From an uncultured Eubacterium sp. (GTDB lineage: Bacteria > Bacillota > Clostridia > Lachnospirales > Lachnospiraceae): DNA of 34,291 nucleotides. Made by a program: the position numbers and the translations under genes. The stretch is from the NCBI GenBank assembly GCA_905236735.1, contig CAJOOU010000082.1:1-34291 (forward strand), written 5' to 3'. Below are positions 7,970 to 16,377 of this stretch, one piece after another (the stretch's first letter is position 1; each line of letters starts with the position of its first letter). The notes under the pieces are model-generated. The model saw nothing but the letters and a program-made list of their open reading frames with translations. It had not been told where the DNA came from and made no database searches.

Positions 7970-9718
7970 CTATGATTCCACGAGAGTAAGCGCGGAGATG
8001 TCCGTGGAAGCTATGAGGGAATAGTTGGTATAATAGACTACAAATCCCGGTTTTGCTCCGTTTGGTTTTTTGACATTTTTACGCTGCAGGTAGTCAATCT
8101 CGACCTTACCTGCATTTCTGCCGCCTGAATAATAGGCGGCAAGCGAGCCCGCCTCTTCAAAGGCGCGGTCTGTCATTTCTTTTCCGCCTGTTTTAACTAT
8201 TACATGGGAGCCCGGAGTCTTTTTGGCGTGAAACCACCAGTCTCCGCCGTTTGCCACCTTGAAGGTGAGTTCATCGTTCTGCAGGTTGTTTTTGCCTACA
8301 TACATATCAAAACCATCGGAAGATATATAGTGAAACGGAGTGCTTTTTCCCGGTTTAGAGACCTTTTTTGAAAGCGTATGTCTTTTTATATATCCGCAGT
8401 TTATTAGTTCGTCCTTAATCTGCATAAGGTCGGCCTCGGATACGGCAATGCCCAGGGAAGTATCTATTGTCATAAGATGGTCAAGCTCGGATTTGGATGA
8501 TTCGAGCTGAGAGCTTAATGCCTCTGCCGTTCTTTTCAGCTTGTTGTATCTGGCAAAATATTTCTGTGAGTTTTCCTGGGCGCTTATGGTGCTGTCGAGA
8601 GGTACAATTATATTTTCGTTGGTATAGTAGTTTAAAAGCTCGCATTTTTTTTCGCCTGCTTTTACGCTGTATCCGTACGCATTTAAGAGCTCACCGTAGA
8701 GCTTGTATTTGTCTTTCTTTTCCGTGTCTTTCATTTGGCGAAGCTGCAGGTCGTACTTCCTTCTTGTGCGGTCTATTGCGTTTGAAACAACCTTTCTGAG
8801 GTCGGATGATTTTTGCCTTATCCTTGAATATACTTCCTTGTCCTTGTAATAGGTATGGATGACTTCGGATACGCTGCTGAATTCTTTTATTTCGTATCCT
8901 TCATACATTGAGGGTTTTATGCATGAAAAATCAACCGGTTCCCTGCCGCTGTAAATAATACACGGGAAGAACCTGCCGTTTTTGATATCGTCCATAAGCC
9001 ATGAAAAGTGATTGTATATATGCTTTTTGGTATCTTTGCTGAGACTGCTTGTCATAGTTTCAGGATCAATTGAGCTCCTGAAACAGATTTCTGAGGCAAT
9101 CTGGGGAGAAATACCGTTATAGCTCTGATAGATGGCTTTTTGTATATCTGCATCTTTTGATGAGATAAGACCGCAGAATTCCTCTTCGCTTGTGTTTAGA
9201 GGATCTTTTTTATCGGCCGTTTTCGGGTAAAAATATTCTCTGCCCGGCAAAACCTCTCTTAATGAACTCATATTTGCCGAAATATGCTTTACGGCGCCGA
9301 GAATCATATTATTTTCATCACAGAAAATAATGTTGGAGCGTTTACCCATAAACTCGGCATAAATATATTTGGTGCATAAATCTCCGAGGTCGTTATAGTG
9401 CTGTATTTCGAATCTGATTATTCTTTCGGTCTCAGGCTGGGTGATGCTTATTATCCTGCCGTTTGCTATATGTTTTCTTAAAAGCATACAGAAGTTGGGC
9501 GCACTTATAGGGCTGGGTTTTCCCGTTTGGGTAATATATATAAGTGGGAGAGAGGCGTTTGCCGACATAACGAGTTTGACAGAGCCTCCCTGTTTTTTGT
9601 TTATAGTAAAAAGAAGCTCATCGGGTTCGGGCTGGGCGATTTTGGCAAGCCTGCCGCCTATTACTTCTTTGTTTAAATCATAGACAATATTTGCGATAAC
9701 TGTTCCGTCAAAAGCCAC
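7970..9718 (-). CDS. rqcH: Ribosome quality control protein RqcH (NFACT, Rqc2/FbpA family)
   Basis: Binds stalled 50S-peptidyl-tRNA complexes and directs C-terminal alanine tailing; older annotations call this a fibronectin-binding protein. The N-terminal NFACT-N domain starts MAFDGTVIANIVYDLN and includes PNFCMLLRKHIANGRI and an E98-R99 pair in the QPETERIIRFEI segment, where the Bacillus protein has a functionally key Asp-Arg. A coiled-coil middle (about 270-420) precedes the C-terminal NFACT-R domain (about 455-575) with the DGFDMYVGKNNLQND and WWFHAKKTPGSHVIV motifs. At 582 aa it is normal length. The start codon is GTG, with AAAGGATG upstream. It is transcribed alone from a divergent promoter region shared with the kinase genes. 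Confidence 0.95.
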   Translation of the reverse strand: MAFDGTVIANIVYDLNKEVIGGRLAKIAQPEPDELLFTINKKQGGSVKLVMSANASLPLIYITQTGKPSPISAPNFCMLLRKHIANGRIISITQPETERIIRFEIQHYNDLGDLCTKYIYAEFMGKRSNIIFCDENNMILGAVKHISANMSSLREVLPGREYFYPKTADKKDPLNTSEEEFCGLISSKDADIQKAIYQSYNGISPQIASEICFRSSIDPETMTSSLSKDTKKHIYNHFSWLMDDIKNGRFFPCIIYSGREPVDFSCIKPSMYEGYEIKEFSSVSEVIHTYYKDKEVYSRIRQKSSDLRKVVSNAIDRTRRKYDLQLRQMKDTEKKDKYKLYGELLNAYGYSVKAGEKKCELLNYYTNENIIVPLDSTISAQENSQKYFARYNKLKRTAEALSSQLESSKSELDHLMTIDTSLGIAVSEADLMQIKDELINCGYIKRHTLSKKVSKPGKSTPFHYISSDGFDMYVGKNNLQNDELTFKVANGGDWWFHAKKTPGSHVIVKTGGKEMTDRAFEEAGSLAAYYSGGRNAGKVEIDYLQRKNVKKPNGAKPGFVVYYTNYSLIASTDISALTLVES

Positions 9719-9741
9719 TTGAAATCATCCTTTCAATTTTT

Positions 9742-9779
9742 AGGCTGACGGGACGCATGTGTTTGGCTTTCGTCAGCCT
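9742..9779 (-). repeat. 9-bp inverted repeat in rqcH leader
   Basis: AGGCTGACG (9742-9750) and CGTCAGCCT (9771-9779) are perfect complements around a 20-base loop. In the rqcH transcript this would be a hairpin beginning about 10 bases after the predicted start of transcription and ending about 23 bases before the GTG start codon. No T-run follows, so it is not a simple terminator. Confidence 0.6.
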
Positions 9780-9794
9780 GATTCAGTAAAACTA

Positions 9795-9845
9795 ATCATA
9801 ACTTAAAAAATGTAAAGTTGCAATGTATTAATAAATTATGATACT
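9795..9845. promoter_or_regulatory. Divergent promoters sharing one -35 hexamer (rqcH / kinase operon)
   Basis: The palindromic hexamer TTGCAA (9818-9823) can serve both directions. Minus strand: TTGCAA, 17-bp spacer, TATGAT (9795-9800), for rqcH. Plus strand: TTGCAA, 16-bp spacer, GATACT (9840-9845), for the histidine kinase genes. The minus-strand match is the better one. Confidence 0.45.
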
Positions 9846-9934
9846 ATTCTAATATCTATTCCGGGCCTGTGGGTGGCGTATGTTTATGGCTCGCCTCAGC
9901 CTCAATATGCAAGGAGTTATTTTGGGGAGTTTTT

Positions 9935-11974
9935 ATGTACAGAGACGAAGAAAGGGAGACAATATCTCATATTGCGTATTTAGCCGTGCTTACTTTGCTC
10001 GGGCTTCTTTTGATAATCATTTCTTACATTTCAGGTTGGAATACGGCTTTTATACCGATTACATTCATAATGATAGTAAGCTGCTGGGCGTTTCACATTA
10101 TTAATCTGGGAACCGAAAGTCAGAGACTGTATTTTTATACAATATGTACAGGCATACTTCTTTTTTACTATGGAGCCCATCCCAAGGCTCTTACAGACAT
10201 TCCCATTGTTATCTGCCTTGTTGTCATAGCTCTTTCGGCAAAGAATGATATGAAGCTTGCGTATATGGCTGTTATTCCTTATCCGTTACTTATTATTTAT
10301 CATATATTTACGGGTTATATAGGGCCGGGAAGCGAGCAGATAGTTATATCAAGGCTCTTTCTCGGGATAGTTGCCGTTGCTGCGTCCCTTATTCTTGCCA
10401 AATCCATTTTTGTAAACAGAATTAATTCCGAGTCTGAATATAAGCAGCTTCAAAAAGAACTTGATGATGCTATGAATAATACCGAGAACTTTCTTGCAAA
10501 TGTGTCGCATGAACTAAGGACTCCGATAAATGCAATTAACGGTATTACCGAAATCATGCTTTCGTCAAAGCTTCCGGAGAATCTTATAAAAGATGCCGAA
10601 TCAATTCATTATGCCGGGAAAAGGATATATAACCAGATATCAAATATTCTGGATTTTTCGGAGATAACCACCGGAAGCATCCGGGTAGTGCCCCACGAGT
10701 ATGAAATTACCTCTGTGGTTAATGATGCATATGAGAATGTTATCTGGGGAGACTATGGCAAAAATCTGGATATTGCCATAGATATTGAATCGGATATTCC
10801 GGTTGTTTTATTTGGTGATGACGCAAAAATTAAGAAGATAATAAGTGAGCTCCTTGATAATGCGATTAAATTTACCTCGGTCGGCGGAGTATATCTCTAT
10901 ATAAGCAAGAGGGATGAAAAATACGGCATTAATCTCAATATAGATGTCAAAGATACCGGAAAAGGAATGAACCGCAGAGAGATTGAGGCTATTTATAAAG
11001 GGTATTATAAAAAAGACACCGAGAGTAACCGTACAACAAACGGTATGGGCATAGGCCTTTCTATAGTACATGCTCTTGCCTCGGCAATGGACGGATTTAT
11101 GAGTATAAGTTCCCGTGAAGGAGAGGGGACTCATGTGCACATATCCATACCTCAGGCGGTCAGAAACAAACAGCCTGCAATCTACCTGCCCGACAGCAGC
11201 AGATACAATATAGGATGTTATTTTAATACGGACAAATATGCCAAAAAAGAGGTTGCCGCATATTACGGGGCTGTTATTGAACATATAAGGGAAGGCCTGG
11301 GTATAAAGATAGCAACTGCTTCATCTTTCATAGAATTTAAGGAAATCATTAAATACAATAAGCTGTCCCATGTATTTATCTCCGAATGGGAGTATGAGAT
11401 GGACAGAAGATATTTTGAGGAATTATCAAAGAGTGTGCGCCTTTTGATGTTTTCGGCAACGGGTGATGCAGTTGACAATGCGGACATTCTTGTTGTTAAA
11501 AAACCTGTATTTGTCTTAAATGCCATAAATATTTTGGATGATGCCTATACCGGCGTAAAAAAGGAAAAAGAGCCTTTTGCTGATTACAGCCGGCTCAGGG
11601 TACTTGTTGTAGATGATGACTCAATGAATATCATGGTGGCCAAGGGAATACTTTCCATGTACGGGATAAGTGCCGAGAGTGCCACAAACGGCAGAATGGC
11701 GGTGGACAGATGTGCAGCAGAAGATTTTGACATTATTTTCATGGATCATATGATGCCGGGGATGGACGGCGTCGAAACTATGAAAAAAATCAGAATGCTA
11801 AGAAACGGATTTTATAACGATATACCTATTATTGCTCTTACTGCAAATGCGGGAAGCGGTGCAAGGAGTATGTTTTTTGAACAGGGATTTAATGATTTTG
11901 TTGCCAAGCCGGTTGAGAGCTCGGCAATGACAAGGGTTCTCAGAAAGTTTTCGGGAGGCGTGGGAAGCGTATGA
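9935..11974 (+). CDS. Membrane hybrid sensor histidine kinase with C-terminal receiver
   Basis: Signalling kinase of unknown stimulus. Numbering from the ATG at 9935 (679 aa): about five or six membrane helices in residues 12-160 with almost no extracytoplasmic domain; a short coiled coil; HisKA with SHELRTP (H192); HATPase with ELLDNAIKF, VKDTGKGM and GMGIGLS; a region of about 420-540 that resembles a degenerate receiver without its Asp pocket; and a complete receiver with VVDDDS, FMDHMMPGMDG (D604) and AKPV (K658). There is no HPt and no DNA-binding domain. The ATG at 9935 is preferred over one 66 bp upstream because GGGGAG lies just before it and the helices then begin normally. It overlaps the next gene by 4 bp (ATGA). 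Confidence 0.92.
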   Translation: MYRDEERETISHIAYLAVLTLLGLLLIIISYISGWNTAFIPITFIMIVSCWAFHIINLGTESQRLYFYTICTGILLFYYGAHPKALTDIPIVICLVVIALSAKNDMKLAYMAVIPYPLLIIYHIFTGYIGPGSEQIVISRLFLGIVAVAASLILAKSIFVNRINSESEYKQLQKELDDAMNNTENFLANVSHELRTPINAINGITEIMLSSKLPENLIKDAESIHYAGKRIYNQISNILDFSEITTGSIRVVPHEYEITSVVNDAYENVIWGDYGKNLDIAIDIESDIPVVLFGDDAKIKKIISELLDNAIKFTSVGGVYLYISKRDEKYGINLNIDVKDTGKGMNRREIEAIYKGYYKKDTESNRTTNGMGIGLSIVHALASAMDGFMSISSREGEGTHVHISIPQAVRNKQPAIYLPDSSRYNIGCYFNTDKYAKKEVAAYYGAVIEHIREGLGIKIATASSFIEFKEIIKYNKLSHVFISEWEYEMDRRYFEELSKSVRLLMFSATGDAVDNADILVVKKPVFVLNAINILDDAYTGVKKEKEPFADYSRLRVLVVDDDSMNIMVAKGILSMYGISAESATNGRMAVDRCAAEDFDIIFMDHMMPGMDGVETMKKIRMLRNGFYNDIPIIALTANAGSGARSMFFEQGFNDFVAKPVESSAMTRVLRKFSGGVGSV

Positions 11975-14802
11975 AAGGAAAAGAACATATAATTATTTCT
12001 GCCGACAGCATCTGTGACCTTCCGCCGGAACTTAAGGATAAATACAAAATCAGCTGTATACCGTATTATGTAAACACATCGGGAGCTCATCTTATTGACG
12101 GCGAAGAGGTTGATTCGGATGATCTTATGGTGTATCTGTCAAACAGCAGTAATATAGCTGTTTCCGCTTCACCGGAAGTCAATGAATATAATGCGTATTT
12201 TCGCAGCCTTAAGCTTAAGGCAGACCACATTATACATATCAGTGCCGGCAAAAATGTCGGCGAAGGGTATACAAGGGCAAATGAAGCTGCCAAAACCATG
12301 GAAAATGTTTATGTTGTTGAGAGCGGTCTTATTTCGAGCGGAATAGGTATACTTGCAATAAAAGCATCTGAATATGTGAGTGAAGGTCTGGCCGTTGATG
12401 AGGTTTTGCGTGAACTTGAACAGGATAAAAAGCTGATACCCGTGTCTTTTTATGCAAAATCGGGAGACAGGCTTTCAGAAAGCGGCAGGATTTCGGAAAG
12501 AATAAATAAAACAAGTAAAAGACTGGTTTCACATCCGATACTTGAGATGAGAAATTCTTCCATTTCACTAAAAAAGTTTGTTTTCGGCAGGGATAAAAAG
12601 GCGTTTTCCTCGTACATAAGAAGTGTAATGAAAAATCTCTGGAGGATAGATGATGAGACAGTATTTATTACCTATGCGGGTATGGATGACGACTCACTTG
12701 AGTTTATCAGGGATGAAATTAAAAAATACATAGAGTTTAAAAATGTTATTTTCCAGAAGGCGTCCGCGGCCATAGCGGTTAACTGCGGTGCGGGTACGGT
12801 AGGGATAATATTCTCATATAAAAGAAGTGCGCCGTCAAAACTTTCGGGAGAGGAGAACAAAAAACCGGGTTTAAAGGACAACCTCAAAAATTTTGCTTTT
12901 TATTTTTTTATAAATGAAGAATACGAAATCAGACATATAAGGGTAAATATCATCTTCAGCTTAATGATTATCGGAGGCGTTATATTTATGCGGCTCTCCG
13001 GGGTAAAGCTTATACCTGTGATTTTCTATGCTGTGGTTTTTGTTTTATTGTGGATGGTTTTTGCTGTTTTAAACCTGGCATATAAAATGCAGAGGGAGGC
13101 CTTGATGAGACACGAAGAGGAGCTGCTTTTTGCAAATAATGCAAAAAACACCTTCCTGGCAAATATGTCTCATGAGATTAGAACGCCCATAAACGGTATT
13201 ATTGGTATGGATACGATGCTGCTTCGGGAGTGCGGGGATGATAACCAGGCCCTCAAAGAATATGCAGTTAATATCAAGCATGCTTCAAACCAGCTTCTTG
13301 CCATTGTAAATGACATACTTGACATATCCAAGATAGAGTCAGGCAAACTTGAGGTTATTAATGCGGACTATAAGGTTTTCAATCTGATAAGGGATTGTGT
13401 AAATATAAATGAACCAAGGGCTGATGCCAAAGGGATTAAATTCATTTTAAAGGCGGATGGGGCTCTTCCTTCCGTGCTCTTTGGGGATGAGATAAGAATA
13501 AAGCAGATTATAAACAACCTTTTATCCAATGCCATTAAATATACCGAGAGCGGAAGTGTTATTTTTGAAGTAGGCTATAAGTTTATTAACGATGCAAGGA
13601 TTAATCTCGTGCTTTCCGTTAAAGATACGGGTATAGGTATTAAAACCGAAGATATGGCATCGCTTTTTGACAGCTTTACGAGACTTGAAGAGGGAAGAAA
13701 CAGAGCTATAGAGGGCACGGGACTTGGACTGAACCTGACAAGGGCTTTGGCGGAGCTTATGGACGGAACTATTTCCGTGGAAAGCGTATACGGCAAGGGA
13801 TCCACATTTAAGGCGGTTTTGCCACAGATAATAAAAAGTAATGTGCCTGTGGGAGACTTTAATAAAAGGCTTAAAGAAATTGATTTATCGGAGATGACCG
13901 AAAGAACCTATGTTTACGCACCTAAATGCCGCATTCTTGTTGTGGATGATGTGGAAATGAACCTTTTTGTTGCCAAAGGATTGCTTAAATACACCGGAGC
14001 TGTCATTGATACGGCATCCAGCGGTATGGAAGCCCTTGACCTGGTTGCAAAAAACAGCTATGAAATTATTTTCCTCGATCATCTTATGCCAAAGATGGAT
14101 GGCGTTGAGACTCTTAAAAAGATGATGGAGTTTGAAAATAGTATTAATGCTGCAACTCCGATTATCATGATGACTGCAAATGCAATTGCAGGTGCAAAGG
14201 AGGAGTATATAAAAGACGGATTTACGGATTATATAGCAAAACCGATTGTTGATAATAAATTCCAGGAGATTTTAAAAAAATATCTGCCTCAGGATAAGTT
14301 TACCGTGGTTAAATCCAAAAGCACTGAGGAAAACAGTAAGGAAGAAGAAACTGTTGCAGTGGATTTTTCGGAAGACATTATTGAAATCGAGCCGTATGAA
14401 GAAGAGGTGCTTTCGGGCAAAAATGACGCCTCGGAGTTTCCTTCTTTTATAAAAGAAATAGACTTCCTTGATACGGAGACGGGACTTAAGTTTTGTCTTT
14501 CGGATATAAATTTTTACAGGCAGATATTAAATGAGTTTATTACGGCAGATAAGACGCTTGTGCTTAACGCGGCCTTTGTCGCAAAAAACTGGAGCGATTA
14601 CAAGATATATGTCCATGCTTTAAAAAGCACCTCTCTTAACATTGGTGCCATAGCCCTTAGTAATGCGGCTCTTGAAATGGAAGAAAAGTGCAAACTCTCC
14701 GATACGGACTATATTATTAGTCATCATGATGAACTTATGGAAATGTATGGTGATATTCTTAAAAAACTCAAAAGAAGGCTGATGCTCCCTGAAACAGAGT
14801 GA
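11971..14802 (+). CDS. DegV-domain hybrid histidine kinase (DegV-TM-HisKA-HATPase-REC-HPt)
   Basis: Candidate fatty-acid-responsive phosphorelay kinase; the role is inferred. Domains in 943 aa: a DegV/EDD fatty-acid-binding domain (about 1-285) with SADSICDLPPE (residues 10-20), the HISAGKNVGEGYTRA loop, VVESGLISSGIGIL, PVSFYAKSGDRLSESGRIS and SHPILEMRNSSI; two membrane helices (about 325-345 and 348-371) with a very short outside loop; HisKA SHEIRTP (H401); HATPase NLLSNAIKYT, VKDTGIGI and GTGLGLNL; a receiver with VVDDVE and FLDHLMPKMDG (D703), K757; and a C-terminal HPt with VHALKSTSLNIGA (H882). Both ends face the cytoplasm if the two helices are real. Where free-standing FakB-type DegV proteins carry a conserved His before GPG, this protein reads VNCGAG. 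It is coupled by ATGA to the preceding kinase. No signal peptide. Confidence 0.92.
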   Translation: MKGKEHIIISADSICDLPPELKDKYKISCIPYYVNTSGAHLIDGEEVDSDDLMVYLSNSSNIAVSASPEVNEYNAYFRSLKLKADHIIHISAGKNVGEGYTRANEAAKTMENVYVVESGLISSGIGILAIKASEYVSEGLAVDEVLRELEQDKKLIPVSFYAKSGDRLSESGRISERINKTSKRLVSHPILEMRNSSISLKKFVFGRDKKAFSSYIRSVMKNLWRIDDETVFITYAGMDDDSLEFIRDEIKKYIEFKNVIFQKASAAIAVNCGAGTVGIIFSYKRSAPSKLSGEENKKPGLKDNLKNFAFYFFINEEYEIRHIRVNIIFSLMIIGGVIFMRLSGVKLIPVIFYAVVFVLLWMVFAVLNLAYKMQREALMRHEEELLFANNAKNTFLANMSHEIRTPINGIIGMDTMLLRECGDDNQALKEYAVNIKHASNQLLAIVNDILDISKIESGKLEVINADYKVFNLIRDCVNINEPRADAKGIKFILKADGALPSVLFGDEIRIKQIINNLLSNAIKYTESGSVIFEVGYKFINDARINLVLSVKDTGIGIKTEDMASLFDSFTRLEEGRNRAIEGTGLGLNLTRALAELMDGTISVESVYGKGSTFKAVLPQIIKSNVPVGDFNKRLKEIDLSEMTERTYVYAPKCRILVVDDVEMNLFVAKGLLKYTGAVIDTASSGMEALDLVAKNSYEIIFLDHLMPKMDGVETLKKMMEFENSINAATPIIMMTANAIAGAKEEYIKDGFTDYIAKPIVDNKFQEILKKYLPQDKFTVVKSKSTEENSKEEETVAVDFSEDIIEIEPYEEEVLSGKNDASEFPSFIKEIDFLDTETGLKFCLSDINFYRQILNEFITADKTLVLNAAFVAKNWSDYKIYVHALKSTSLNIGAIALSNAALEMEEKCKLSDTDYIISHHDELMEMYGDILKKLKRRLMLPETE

Positions 14803-15346
14803 CAAGTCCGAAAATCGCAAATATGAGGGCGGCAGCTTTATTTAAGATTTTATTGTCAATGCGACCGGCTATGATTTTGCCAAGGAAAAGCCCGAACATA
14901 TCTGCGGCAAAAAGACCGAGGGAACAGGCGAGCCATACTAAAAGAGCACTTTTCAGACCGGCGTTTGCTCCGAATGTAATGGCTGTAAGTTGTGTTTTGT
15001 CACCGAGTTCGGCAATGAAAAATGTAATAAAAACTGCAAGCGGCGCAAATGAAATCTTTATATCATTTGCGTCTTCTTCTTTGCCCACATCAGGCCTGAA
15101 AAATGAAATTGCAAAAAAGATAAATACGGTTCCGGCAATGAACTTTATCAGGTATTCGGGTATCAGGGAGGCTACAAAACCGCCGGCAAGTACTGCGAGG
15201 GCGTTTAAAAGAAGGATGGCGCAGAGGGTTCCTGCGATAATATCTTTTGTTTTATATTTACCGGTTAAAGCTATGAGCATAAACTGGGTTTTGTCTCCCA
15301 TTTCTGCGATAAATTCTGCGAAAAAAATTGATAAAAATGATAACAT
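14768..15346 (-). CDS. TMEM165/GDT1 (UPF0016) family cation transporter, probable Mn2+ exporter
   Basis: Six-helix membrane protein with the two family signatures E-x-G-D-K-T: EMGDKTQ near residue 15 and ELGDKTQ near residue 115, in two homologous halves. Bacterial members (for example MneA of Vibrio) export Mn2+; some members handle Ca2+. At 192 aa it is normal length, with GGAGG before the ATG. It lies 17 bp after the CaCA-type antiporter and behind the probable Mn2+ riboswitch, which supports Mn2+ as the substrate. Its 3' end overlaps the convergent histidine kinase gene by 35 bp, so there is no room for a private terminator between them. Confidence 0.93.
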   Translation of the reverse strand: MLSFLSIFFAEFIAEMGDKTQFMLIALTGKYKTKDIIAGTLCAILLLNALAVLAGGFVASLIPEYLIKFIAGTVFIFFAISFFRPDVGKEEDANDIKISFAPLAVFITFFIAELGDKTQLTAITFGANAGLKSALLVWLACSLGLFAADMFGLFLGKIIAGRIDNKILNKAAALIFAIFGLVTLFQGASAFF

Positions 15347-15363
15347 GATTAACCTCCGTAAAA

Positions 15364-16320
15364 TTATCTTATGATGATGTAGATTGCATAAACAATGTAG
15401 AGAAAGAGCATCAGTAGTCCGTTTAATTTCCCAAGGGCTCTTTTTTTATAACATATCAGCCATACAATAATTGTAAAAAACATAAGGATGATGAAGTCTA
15501 TTGCATTTTCGGTAACAAAGGATATTGGACTTATGGTCGAAGCTATACCCAAAACCATAAGGATGTTAAAAATATTTGAGCCTATGGCATTGCCGAGAGC
15601 CATGTCTATTTCACCCTTTTTAGCAGCCACAAAGGAGGTGCAAAGTTCCGGTAAAGATGTTCCTATGGAAACGATTGTAAGACCGACGAGGGTTTGGCTC
15701 ATACCGGCTTCAAGTGCAATCCGGGTTGCACTTTTTACGCACAGTTGTCCTCCGATTGCTATTGCTGCGGCACCGTCAATAATAAAGATAGCACTTAAAT
15801 AAGGTGATATGAGTTTTATATCATCATCAGGAGTTTTGTTTTCACGGGCTCTTTTGAGAAGGTTGTATATGTAATACGCAAATATGACAAGGAGGATAAT
15901 TCCTTCTATTCTGCCGAGAGTTTTACCTGCAGTAATACCGAAAATAAAAAGAAGACCGGCTGAAAAAAGCGAAAACGGAATATCCCATTTTATTGTTTTT
16001 TCTTCAACTTTAATTACGGTTAAAAGGCTACAGACTCCAATTACAACCATAAGATTGAAGATGTTTGAACCGACTACATTTGAAATTGCAAGTTCATTGT
16101 TGTTATTTATAGATGCAACAACACTTACGGCTGTTTCAGGGAGAGAAGTACCCATGGCTATAATGGTAAGTCCGATAACTATTGGTGGAACATTGAATCT
16201 TTTTGCTATGGATGAGGCTCCCTCGACAAATGTGTCGGCGCCTTTTATAAGACAGACAAAGCCGATAATCAGTATAAGGACAACAATGAATATTGGTGCG
16301 TTTGATATGTATTCGCTCAT
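15364..16320 (-). CDS. CaCA-family sodium/calcium-type antiporter (YrbG-like)
   Basis: Membrane exchanger exporting a divalent cation. The duplicated alpha repeats are clear: GTSLPETAVS with NVVGSNIFNLMVVIG in the first half, and GTSLPELCTS with NAIGSNIFNILMVLG in the second. About ten hydrophobic helices span 318 aa. The start is the ATG at 16320, preceded by AGGAGGAAG; a longer frame would begin inside the riboswitch terminator hairpin. First gene of a two-gene unit with the GDT1-type exporter. The family name suggests Ca2+, but the probable Mn2+ riboswitch upstream suggests that Mn2+ efflux, or exchange of both ions, is the physiological role here. Confidence 0.93.
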   Translation of the reverse strand: MSEYISNAPIFIVVLILIIGFVCLIKGADTFVEGASSIAKRFNVPPIVIGLTIIAMGTSLPETAVSVVASINNNNELAISNVVGSNIFNLMVVIGVCSLLTVIKVEEKTIKWDIPFSLFSAGLLFIFGITAGKTLGRIEGIILLVIFAYYIYNLLKRARENKTPDDDIKLISPYLSAIFIIDGAAAIAIGGQLCVKSATRIALEAGMSQTLVGLTIVSIGTSLPELCTSFVAAKKGEIDMALGNAIGSNIFNILMVLGIASTISPISFVTENAIDFIILMFFTIIVWLICYKKRALGKLNGLLMLFLYIVYAIYIIIR

Positions 16321-16337
16321 AAATCTTCCTCCTGAAA

Positions 16338-16377
16338 ATAAAAAAATCATGTATAGGTATAGATATACCTACACATG
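16338..16377 (-). terminator. Riboswitch expression-platform terminator
   Basis: In the minus-strand transcript, CATGTGTAGGTATA pairs with TATACCTATACATG (one G-U) around a 2-base loop, followed by A and a run of seven U. Its 5' arm begins with the CATG that also forms the 3' side of the aptamer P1 helix, so the two structures cannot coexist. It ends about 18 bases before the antiporter start codon. Confidence 0.88.

Noticed and set aside
11971-12840. Free-standing DegV/FakB gene next to a kinase
   Set aside because: The reading frame is continuous through the helices into HisKA without a stop or an internal ribosome site that I can see, so it is one fused protein.
14799-15374. 191-codon plus-strand frame over the GDT1 gene
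   Set aside because: The minus-strand protein has both EMGDKT and ELGDKT signatures; the plus-strand frame is its shadow.
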